Source: an uncultured Cetobacterium sp.
GTDB lineage: Bacteria; Fusobacteriota; Fusobacteriia; Fusobacteriales; Fusobacteriaceae
DNA length: 46,579 nucleotides
Assembly: GCA_900766645.1 (NCBI GenBank)
Contig: CAAFWD010000167.1
Span: 1 to 46,579, forward strand
Direction of reading: 5' to 3'
In this document: piece after piece, positions 39,803 through 46,579 of the stretch
Numbering within the stretch: position 1 is the stretch's first letter
Layout: each line of letters starts with the position of its first letter
Position numbers and translations under genes: made by a program
The notes under the pieces: generated by a model
What the model saw: only the letters and a program-made list of their open reading frames with translations
Database searches by the model: none
Told to the model about the DNA's origin: nothing

Positions 39803-39958
39803 ATGAGTAATGATGCAATAATTGCAATGACTAATAAACTCATTGAGATTGAAAAGAGTGATCCAGTTACATTTGCTTATATTCAAGGAAGAGTTGATAG
39901 TTTAGTTAAACAAGAAATTAATAAAGATGAAAAAAAGAGAAGAAACAATGACCGTTAA
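39803..39958 (+). CDS. Small first gene of the early operon (51 aa)
   Basis: ATG 39803 follows AGGGGTG. The product is helical (MSNDAIIAMTNKLIEIE, VDSLVKQEIN) with a Lys/Arg-rich tail. It overlaps the helicase start by about 30 bp. Family not recognised; comparable short proteins open the early operon in many clostridial phages. Confidence 0.6.
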   Translation: MSNDAIIAMTNKLIEIEKSDPVTFAYIQGRVDSLVKQEINKDEKKRRNNDR

Positions 39959-41198
39959 TAAGGTTAAGTTATTTGAGCATCAATTAAAAGCTCTTGAATT
40001 AACTAAAGATAAACATAGAGTAGCTTACTACTTAGACATGGGATTAGGTAAAACATTTGTTGGAAGTGAAAAAATGAAGTTGTTAGGGGAAAATTTAAAT
40101 ATAATAGTATGTCAAAAATCAAAGATAGAAGATTGGTATGAGCATATTAAAACATATTATCCATTTTACAATGTCGTTAAGTACAATAAGCAAATTGAGA
40201 TTAAAGATAATACAGTTTTAATAATAAACTACGATTTGCTTTGGAGAAGACCAGAACTATTAAAACTTAAAGATTTTACACTAATGTTAGATGAATCATC
40301 ATATATAAAAAATGAAACTTCCAAGCGGTCTAAATTCATATTAAAAATGAAGGCCAAAAATGTAATATTGCTATCTGGAACACCGATATCAGGAAAATAT
40401 GAAGAGTTATGGTCACAGTGCAAGTTACTTAGATGGGACATAACGAAAACAACATTTTGGAATACTTACATAAAGTTTAAATTGCTCAATGTTGGGGGAT
40501 TTAAGATTAAAAAAATCACAGGATATAAAAATGTAGAACGTTTAAAACGTAAACTACGTGAACATGGATCTGTTTTTATGAAAACCGAAGATGTATTTGA
40601 TTTACCTAAACAAGTTGACATTGAAGTTAAAGTTGACAATACAAAAATATATAAGATGTTTAAGAAAGATAGACTATACATACATGATGACATTGAATTA
40701 GTAGGTGATACTACATTAACTAAAATGTTATATGAAAGGCAACTATGTAGTATTTATAACCCAAATAAATTTAACCAGCTAAAAGCAATACTAGAATCTA
40801 CTAATGATAGAATAATAATATTTTATAATTTCAAAGAAGAATATAATCAAATATCAAAATTATGTGATGAATTAGATAAGCCAATTTCAACCGTCAATGG
40901 GGATATTAATGATTTAGAAAATTATAATAACTATGATGATAGTGTTACATTAGTGCAATATCAAGCAGGAGCAATGGGAATAAACCTTCAAAAATGTAAT
41001 AAGATAATTTACTATTCATTGACATTGAGAAGTGAATTATTTGAGCAATCTAAGAAAAGAACACATAGAATAGGCCAGGAACGTACTTGTATGTATTATT
41101 ACTTAATAGTTAAGGATAGCATTGAAGAAAACATCATGAAAGCTTTAAAAGAGCGTAAAGATTATACTGATGCACTATTCGAGGAGGAGAACAAATGA
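39927..41198 (+). CDS. SNF2-type DEAD/DEAH helicase
   Basis: A 423-aa protein with superfamily 2 motifs: motif I DMGLGKT (37-43), motif II LDESS (121-125), motif III SGTP (150-153), and motifs V and VI near GAMGINLQ and RTHRIGQ in the C-terminal lobe. It is short for SNF2 proteins and matches phage replication helicases of this type. The start may be ATG 39927 or the in-frame ATG 39948, which has AGAAG upstream. The gene overlaps both neighbours. Confidence 0.9.
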   Translation: MKKREETMTVNKVKLFEHQLKALELTKDKHRVAYYLDMGLGKTFVGSEKMKLLGENLNIIVCQKSKIEDWYEHIKTYYPFYNVVKYNKQIEIKDNTVLIINYDLLWRRPELLKLKDFTLMLDESSYIKNETSKRSKFILKMKAKNVILLSGTPISGKYEELWSQCKLLRWDITKTTFWNTYIKFKLLNVGGFKIKKITGYKNVERLKRKLREHGSVFMKTEDVFDLPKQVDIEVKVDNTKIYKMFKKDRLYIHDDIELVGDTTLTKMLYERQLCSIYNPNKFNQLKAILESTNDRIIIFYNFKEEYNQISKLCDELDKPISTVNGDINDLENYNNYDDSVTLVQYQAGAMGINLQKCNKIIYYSLTLRSELFEQSKKRTHRIGQERTCMYYYLIVKDSIEENIMKALKERKDYTDALFEEENK

Positions 41199-41671
41199 AT
41201 ATAAATAGTTTTTTAGATATGACTAAAGATGAATTTATGACATATGTGAAAAGAAATGAGATGTGTCCATTCGAATTTGATTTAAAAGGAACAATAATTT
41301 GTGAAGAAGGACTAAATGAAAAAGAATGTGCAACATGTTGGGAAAATGCAGTTAGAAATATAAAATTTTTTAATCCATTGATTACATTTGAAAAAAACTC
41401 AATGCAAATATTGGATGACTTACATATAATTGAACAACAGTATCAGCAATTAGAAGAAGGTAGAAAACATCTAATAGATAGATTAATGTTACTGATGGAA
41501 TATTATGGAGTAGAAAAGTTTGAAAATGATAAGTTAAGTATAACATATGTTAAAGGTACAACTGGGGCTACATTTGATGGTACTAAATTTAAAAGTGAAA
41601 ATCCTGAATTATATAAATCATATCTAAAACCAAGTATTCGAGCAGCAAGTATAAGATTTAATGTGAAGTAA
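41195..41671 (+). CDS. Phage early protein with Gp157-like C-terminal region
   Basis: A 158-aa protein that overlaps the helicase stop. The N-terminal half has three cysteines (CEEGLNEKECATC) and could bind a metal. A helix-rich middle (EQQYQQLEEGRKHLIDRLMLLMEYYG) leads to LSITYVKGTTGATF. The middle-to-end layout resembles Siphovirus Gp157-type proteins, but the match is loose. Role unknown, likely replication-associated. Confidence 0.45.
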   Translation: MNINSFLDMTKDEFMTYVKRNEMCPFEFDLKGTIICEEGLNEKECATCWENAVRNIKFFNPLITFEKNSMQILDDLHIIEQQYQQLEEGRKHLIDRLMLLMEYYGVEKFENDKLSITYVKGTTGATFDGTKFKSENPELYKSYLKPSIRAASIRFNVK

Positions 41672-41684
41672 ATGGAGGGTTAGT

Positions 41685-41798
41685 ATGGATACTGAAATAG
41701 GATATTGTAAGGAATGTGGCGGTACAATATGGTATATTGGAGCTTTAAATAAAGTAAGTTGTGATAACTGTGAGTATGAAGAAACTGAGGTGATGTAA
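41685..41798 (+). CDS. Zinc-ribbon microprotein (37 aa)
   Basis: ATG 41685 follows GGAGGG. The product has CKECGG (Cys8, Cys11) and CDNC (Cys26, Cys29), a single zinc ribbon. Its stop codon overlaps the next start (TAATG), so it is coupled to the VRR-NUC gene. Function unknown. Confidence 0.7.
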   Translation: MDTEIGYCKECGGTIWYIGALNKVSCDNCEYEETEVM

Positions 41799-42097
41799 TG
41801 GCTAAGACACCTGAAGGTAAGTTCCAGGAGCAGGTCATAAAATACCTTAAATCAATAGATAAATGTTGGTATTGTAAAGTTTGGGGTGGTGGTTTCCAAA
41901 AGTCAGGTATTCCGGATTTATTATGCTGTATAAATGGGAAATTTGTGGCACTAGAGCTCAAAGCTGAAAATGGAAAACCATCTGCACTTCAAGTTTACAA
42001 TATAGATAAAATAAATAAATCAGGTGGATTAGGATACATACTATATCCAAGTCAATTTGAAGAATTTAAAAAGGAGATTGAACTATTATGTTTATAA
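41798..42097 (+). CDS. VRR-NUC domain nuclease
   Basis: A 99-aa VRR-NUC protein with the catalytic pattern of PD-(D/E)XK enzymes: GIPDLL (D about 46), ALELK (E-x-K about 58-60) and the later QVYNIDKINKSGG helix. VRR-NUC proteins of phages are structure-specific nucleases used in replication or recombination. The N-terminus (TPEGKFQEQVIKYL) fits as well. The gene overlaps those on both sides. Confidence 0.9.
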   Translation: MAKTPEGKFQEQVIKYLKSIDKCWYCKVWGGGFQKSGIPDLLCCINGKFVALELKAENGKPSALQVYNIDKINKSGGLGYILYPSQFEEFKKEIELLCL

Positions 42098-42354
42098 AAA
42101 GTCAATGTAGAGAAATTTTAATTAATGCTGATTTCTTTGAAGTTGGAGCCGAAGTAGATTGTGAAAATAGTGTATTTGCAATAAAAGAAAATAGAAATAT
42201 ATTACTTGGTGAATATAAGTCCAATGAAAGGGCTAAAGAAGTGTTAGATATGATATGTGATTCAATAGAAGATGGAATGGAATTGATTGAAGAAGATTCA
42301 AAAGTAAATCAATCAGTTATTAGAAACTGTATATTTGAAATGCCTATTAGGTAG
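42088..42354 (+). CDS. Hypothetical phage protein (88 aa)
   Basis: This start overlaps the VRR-NUC end. The protein shows a beta-rich first half (NADFFEVGAEVDCENSVFAI) and a helical, acidic second half (EVLDMICDSIEDGMELIE). No known motif. It belongs to the early operon by spacing. Confidence 0.5.
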   Translation: MFIKSQCREILINADFFEVGAEVDCENSVFAIKENRNILLGEYKSNERAKEVLDMICDSIEDGMELIEEDSKVNQSVIRNCIFEMPIR

Positions 42355-42366
42355 GTTGGTTGGATT

Positions 42367-43959
42367 ATGCAGTTTAGTTATAGTAGAGTATCTTGTTTTA
42401 AACATTGTCCTTATCAATTTAAATTAAGGTATTTAGATAAACGTGAAACGATACACGATCCAGAACCCAATAATGCATTGATATGCGGTAATGCTATTCA
42501 TTTAGGAATTGAGAAAAACATAGAAGAAGCACTAGAATTTTATAAATCACAATTTTATATATTAAATGATTTACATATAGAAGAAATGATGAAAATAGAG
42601 TATTTAGTTCCAAAAGTTAAAGAAATACTTAAGTCAGTAGATATTTATTCTCAAGAACGCATGATTTTAACAAAAAGGTTTAAAGGAATAATTGACTTAA
42701 TAACTATAAATAAGAACGGTACAGTTGATGTACTAGATTTTAAATACTCAAATAATATAGAAAATTATTTAGAATCAGGACAACTTCATATATATAAATA
42801 CTTCTTAGAGCAACAAGGGTTCAAAGTTAATAAATTAGGGTTTATATTTATACCTAAAATTAGTATAAGACGCAAAAAAAATGAAGATACCTTTGAATTT
42901 AGAAAACGACTTATGTATGAACTTGATAAGTCCCAAATACAGATAAGAGAAGTAGAATATAATCCAAATAAAGTAATAGAGTTTCACAGTGATATGACAG
43001 ATATTTTAACAGCTAATGAATACCAAAAGAACGTAACTAGATTATGTGATTGGTGTGAATATAAAAAATATTGTATAGAAGGGAATGATGTTGATATGTT
43101 GCCAAAGGCCGAACGTAGAGAAGTTACCAAAGTAAAAAGAAAAAAAATATGGATATATGGTGCTCCATTTTCTGGTAAGACATATTTAGCAAATCAATTT
43201 GATATGCCGTTAATGTTGAATACTGATGGTAATGTGGAGTTTGTAGATGCTCCGTACATAGCTATAAAAGATAAGGTAGAAGTTACAGGTAGAATAACGA
43301 ATAGAACTCACGCGTGGCAAGTGTTTAAGGATGTATTATTAGAACTTGAAAAAGGTCAACATGAATTTAAAACTATAGTTGTTGACTTAACTGAAGATTT
43401 ATTAGAGTACTGTAGAGTTGCTATGTATGATAAGTTAGGAATTTCTCATGAATCAGATGCCGGATATGGTAAAGGTTATGACATGATAAGAACTGAATTC
43501 TTATCTAATATAAAGAAATTATTAAACTTACCTTACAATATAGTATTAATATCTCACATAGATATGTCTAAAGAGTTAACTAAAAAATCAGGGGATAAGA
43601 TAACATCAATAAAACCTAATATAAATGGTAAGATAGCTACTAAATTAGCAGGTATGGTTGATATAGTTCTTAGAGCAATAAATGATGATGGTGAAAGAAT
43701 ACTATCATTAAAAAGCAGTGAGGTTGTATTCGGTGGCGGTAGATTAGCATTTGATGTAGATGAAATACCAAATACATATGAGGATCTAATGAAGTTATAT
43801 GAGAATGCAAATGAAGGCTTAAAAGATGCTAAAGAAGTTGTTGAAAAAACTGAAAAACAACAAGAAGTTAAAGATAATAATGAAGAACTTGTTAAAAATG
43901 AAGAAAAACAACAAGTTGAAGAAGAAACATCTCGTAGAAGACGTAGAAAATCAGAATAA
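42367..43959 (+). CDS. PD-(D/E)XK nuclease fused to a Sak4/RecA-like ATPase
   Basis: A 530-aa protein with two domains. Residues 1-240 are a Cas4/AddB-type nuclease: His45 (GNAIHLG), Asp110 (GIIDLI), DFK (124-126) and four cysteines (14, 227, 230, 236) for an iron-sulfur cluster. Residues 255-480 are an ATPase with Walker A GAPFSGKT (265-272) and Walker B IVVDL (338-342), like phage Sak4-type single-strand annealing/RecA-like proteins. A charged tail follows. Phages usually encode these as separate genes; here no stop separates them. Recombination and end processing are the likely roles, with the DUF669 protein encoded next. Confidence 0.88.
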   Translation: MQFSYSRVSCFKHCPYQFKLRYLDKRETIHDPEPNNALICGNAIHLGIEKNIEEALEFYKSQFYILNDLHIEEMMKIEYLVPKVKEILKSVDIYSQERMILTKRFKGIIDLITINKNGTVDVLDFKYSNNIENYLESGQLHIYKYFLEQQGFKVNKLGFIFIPKISIRRKKNEDTFEFRKRLMYELDKSQIQIREVEYNPNKVIEFHSDMTDILTANEYQKNVTRLCDWCEYKKYCIEGNDVDMLPKAERREVTKVKRKKIWIYGAPFSGKTYLANQFDMPLMLNTDGNVEFVDAPYIAIKDKVEVTGRITNRTHAWQVFKDVLLELEKGQHEFKTIVVDLTEDLLEYCRVAMYDKLGISHESDAGYGKGYDMIRTEFLSNIKKLLNLPYNIVLISHIDMSKELTKKSGDKITSIKPNINGKIATKLAGMVDIVLRAINDDGERILSLKSSEVVFGGGRLAFDVDEIPNTYEDLMKLYENANEGLKDAKEVVEKTEKQQEVKDNNEELVKNEEKQQVEEETSRRRRRKSE

Positions 43960-43992
43960 TAAAAAATAAAATTACCTAGTAGGAGGACAAGC

Positions 43993-44445
43993 ATGAGTAT
44001 ATTTGAGAAATTTAATAAATCAGTAGATTTAAAAGGATTAAAAGAAGATTTAAAAGAGGTTCAAGAAAATGGTGGAGGTAACTATGAAGAAGTTCCACTT
44101 GGTAAATATGAAGTAAAAATAGATAAGATGGAAATCAAAGAAACTAAAAAAGGCGATAAATTAATGTTATCAGTTACTTTTAAAGTGTTAGATGGACCAC
44201 AAAAAAATAGATTAATATTTATGAATCAAGTCATAACAAGTGCCTATGGATTACATAATGCAAATGAATTTTTAAGAAGTTTAAAAAGTGGAATAGATGT
44301 AATATTTGATGATTACAATCAATATTCAGAATTAGTTGAAGATATAATGGATGCTATATCAGATAGGCTTGAATATGAATTAACATATAGTGAGAATGAC
44401 AAAGAATTTAAAGTATTTGAAATAACAGATGTATTTGAAGATTAA
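43993..44445 (+). CDS. DUF669 single-strand DNA-binding-like protein
   Basis: A 150-aa protein with the DUF669 pattern: a start MSIFEKFNKSVD, then VPLGKYEVKIDKMEIKETKKG and GLHNANEFLRSL. DUF669 proteins accompany Sak4-like recombinases and probably act as the phage ssDNA-binding protein. TAGGAGG precedes the ATG and a terminator follows. Confidence 0.85.
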   Translation: MSIFEKFNKSVDLKGLKEDLKEVQENGGGNYEEVPLGKYEVKIDKMEIKETKKGDKLMLSVTFKVLDGPQKNRLIFMNQVITSAYGLHNANEFLRSLKSGIDVIFDDYNQYSELVEDIMDAISDRLEYELTYSENDKEFKVFEITDVFED

Positions 44446-44452
44446 ACAACTT

Positions 44453-44484
44453 AATAGAGGGTGAGTTTTCTCCCTCTATTTTTT
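44453..44484 (+). terminator. Terminator after the DUF669 gene
   Basis: AATAGAGGG and CCCTCTATT form a 9-bp stem with a 10-nt loop and a run of six T. Confidence 0.88.
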
Positions 44485-44498
44485 ATTAGGAGGATAGT

Positions 44499-44747
44499 AT
44501 GGAAATAACATCTCTATTAGGTATAGTTGATAATCAAGTTGAAGAATTATCGCATTTACATAGATGTATATTTACAGATGAGTTAATAAAAGCAGAAGGA
44601 ACATTAATAGTTGAAAAGATATTGAAGAAATTTGAATTTAAATTTAAAAAAAGTTTTAGGGAATTTAATGTACTTGAAAGAGCAGAAGTGGAAAATGAAT
44701 TCACTAAACGAATGAAATTAGTATATAAAAAATACATGTGGCATTAG
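44499..44747 (+). CDS. Hypothetical phage protein (82 aa)
   Basis: ATG 44499 follows AGGAGG. The protein is helical, basic in its second half (KKFEFKFKKSFREFN), with a HLHRC motif near residue 20. The gene ends at TAG 44745-44747, immediately ahead of the polymerase ribosome site. No family recognised; by place it belongs to the replication module. Confidence 0.5.
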   Translation: MEITSLLGIVDNQVEELSHLHRCIFTDELIKAEGTLIVEKILKKFEFKFKKSFREFNVLERAEVENEFTKRMKLVYKKYMWH

Positions 44748-44763
44748 GAGGTGGTTTTAAGTC

Positions 44764-46453
44764 ATGTTATTTTATGACTTTGAGTGAGGTATTTTCCAAT
44801 GATTGGTTAGTTGTAGTGATGGATGTGCAAAATCAAGCTAAACATATCATAGTTAACGACAGAGAAAAGCTAATTAAATTATATGAAGATAATAAAGATA
44901 ATATTTGGATAGGATACAACTCACGTCACTATGATCAGTGGATTATGAAAGGATTAATATGTGACTTTAACCCTAAAGATATAAATGATTACATAATAGT
45001 TGAGGGTAATGGTGGTTGGAGTTATTCGAGATTATTTCAGGATATACAGTTTAATAACTTTGACATTATGACCACAATGCATGGACTAAAGCAGTTAGAG
45101 GGTTTCATGGGTAACAATATTAAAGAATCAGATGTGTCATTTACAATCGACAGGAAATTAACCGAGAGCGAACTCCAAGAGGTAATAAAATACTGTGAGC
45201 ATGATGTGAATCAAACTATAGAAGTATTCTTAAATAGACAAGAAGAATTTGAGTCTCAAGTAAGCTTACTAAAAGCTTTTAATTTACCTATGAAATATAT
45301 TTCTAAAACTAAAGCTCAGTTAAGTGCAATGATATTAGGTGCTCATAAGAATAGTTATAATGATGAGTTCGATATAACTATACCTGATACATTAGATATA
45401 AAGAAATATAGTTACATCGTTGACTGGTATCGAAATCCACTTAACTTAGATTATAGTAAAACATTAGAAGTTGATGTAATGGGAGTTCCACATTCATTTG
45501 CTTGGGGAGGGTTACATGGTGCCTTGGAAAAGTATAATGATGAAGGAATATTTGTAAATGTAGACGTTGCATCGTATTATCCAGCCTTAATGATTGAGTA
45601 TAATTACAGCTCAAGAAGTATATCAGACCCAAATAAATATAGAGAAATAAGAGATGCTAGAATTGAATTAAAAAAGAAAAAAGACCCGATGCAATTACCT
45701 TATAAAATCGTACTTAACAGTACGTATGGAGCTATGAAAGATAAATATAATCCTCTTTATGATCCACGTCAAGCAAATAATGTATGTGTAGCAGGTCAGC
45801 TGATGTTACTTGATTTAATAGAGCACGTTGAAAAAGCAAATAAATTTAAGTTAATACAGTCGAATACAGATGGAGTCATGTTTAAATTAGAATCAATGAA
45901 TGATTTAGATTTATTAAAAGACATATGTAGTGAGTGGGAAAAACGAACACGTATGGATCTAGAATATGATATTTTCACTAAGATATATCAGAAAGATGTA
46001 AATAATTACCTTACAGTTGAAAGTGATGGTAAGTATAAATCAAAAGGTGCATATGTAAAAAAATTAAATGACTTAGATTATGATTTACCAATTATAAATA
46101 AAGCACTAGTAAATAATTTTATACATGGTATTGCGATAGAAGATACCATTGGAAATTGTAATGAATTAAAGGAGTTTCAAAAGATAGTTAAGTTAAGTTC
46201 AAAATATAAATGTGCAATACATAAAGGTGAAATACTTAAGGAAAAGACGCTTAGAGTATTCGCATCACGAAGAATGAGTGACACTGGAATATTTAAAATT
46301 AAAACTGATAAACCGGAGAAGATAGCAAATACACCTGAAAGGTGTTTTATATATAATGACGATGTAAATGGCTTAAGTGTACCGAGAGCACTTGATAAAA
46401 AATGGTACATTGATATGGCCTATAAAAGATTAATGGATTTTTTAGGGGGTTAG
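44764..46453 (+). CDS. Family B-type phage DNA polymerase, frame broken near the N-terminus
   Basis: The ribosome site AGGAGGTGG (44746-44754) points to ATG 44764, whose frame reads MLFYDFE and then meets TGA at 44785-44787. The rest of the polymerase lies in the +1 frame (open from 44738 to 46453). MLFYDFE-V-F is the expected exonuclease motif I, so four bases too many (the tandem TGAGTGAG at 44781-44788) break the gene. Downstream all motifs are present: exo II GYNSRHYD, exo III YCEHD, motif A DVASYYP, motif B KIVLNSTYG and motif C SNTDG. The 44738 ATG in the long frame has no ribosome site. A +1 frameshift or 4-bp slippage reversal would restore it. Confidence 0.85.
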
Positions 46454-46458
46454 TTAAA

Positions 46459-46579
46459 TTGACAGAACAAGAAATGATAAATGTATTAGTTGAAGCTAAA
46501 AATGGAAATCAACTAAGCTTTGAAAGATTAATAAATCATTTTAAAAAATATATTTATAAATTAACACATGTATTTTTCA
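46459..46579 (+). CDS. Sigma-70-like factor, N-terminal fragment
   Basis: A TTG start 5 bp after the polymerase stop, preceded by AGGGGG. The visible 40 residues (AKNGNQLSFERLINHFKKY and IYKLTHVFF) match the opening helices (region 1.2-2.1) of small sigma-70 factors. The gene runs off the right end. A phage-encoded sigma could switch transcription between gene classes. Short fragment, so moderate confidence. Confidence 0.55.
   Translation, partial: MTEQEMINVLVEAKNGNQLSFERLINHFKKYIYKLTHVFF

Noticed and set aside
43554..43994. Minus-strand 146-aa frame opposite the nuclease-ATPase end
   Set aside because: Ser/Leu/Phe-rich mirror of a Glu/Lys-rich coding region with no start signals.
1..46579. 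tRNA, rRNA or insertion sequences
   Set aside because: I saw no cloverleaf with a CCA-type end, no rRNA-like stretch and no transposase gene in the window.

Overview
The window is a very AT-rich, densely coded, low-GC Gram-positive phage genome that also carries a complete plasmid maintenance region, so it reads as a phage-plasmid (an extrachromosomal prophage). The host is most likely a member of the Clostridia. The evidence is AGGAGG-type ribosome sites, A/T-ending codons, a PBSX-like contractile tail cassette (xkdK to xkdU order), a UviB/BhlA-type holin, clostridial-type ParM/ParR and a RepA_N initiator. A genus close to Clostridioides, Paraclostridium or Paeniclostridium is my guess from protein style only. 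Both ends are cut inside replication genes (a sigma-factor-like gene at the right end, a D5/SF3 primase-helicase at the left end), so this is probably most of a circular element opened in its replication module.

Layout. 1-1.3 kb: primase-helicase tail and a repeat-rich gap. 1.3-3.3 kb: ArpU-like regulator, small terminase, a serine recombinase and a long inverted repeat. 3.3-9.2 kb: large terminase, portal, an interrupted MuF-like head protein, scaffold and major capsid. 9.2-25.5 kb: connectors, sheath, tube, frameshifted tail chaperone, a short tape measure, LysM protein, a hub with two wall-hydrolase domains, baseplate and a 1462-aa fibre. 25.5-26.6 kb: holin and amidase. 26.6-29.3 kb: accessory segment with a candidate small RNA, a zinc-ribbon membrane protein, a tyrosine recombinase that seems to lack its nucleophile, and several microproteins too short for routine ORF calling. 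29.3-33.2 kb: four-gene membrane/secretion-like operon (VirB2-like pilin, two-TM protein, secreted wall protein, VirB4/HerA-type ATPase). 33.6-38.7 kb, minus strand: small genes, parR/parM with a parC-like site, a GIY-YIG-like/HTH protein and repA with internal iterons and an antisense-RNA attenuator. 38.7-39.8 kb: two XRE regulators and an operator-controlled early promoter. 39.8-46.6 kb: early operon (SNF2 helicase, VRR-NUC, PD-(D/E)XK nuclease fused to a RecA/Sak4-like ATPase, DUF669 protein, family B DNA polymerase, sigma-like protein).

How it works together. Replication as a plasmid is set by RepA, its origin repeats and the antisense RNA, and partition by ParMR. The CI-like repressor and ACGAC operators hold the early replication operon in check, and late morphogenesis genes would then build a contractile-tailed particle. 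The transfer-like cassette has no visible relaxase, so its role is open.

Striking points: a textbook-like countertranscript attenuation locus for repA; origin repeats that are read in three different frames inside repA; two essential phage genes (MuF head protein, DNA polymerase) whose frames are broken at a UGA; and an uncharacterised secretion-like cassette beside a perfect 16-bp inverted repeat.
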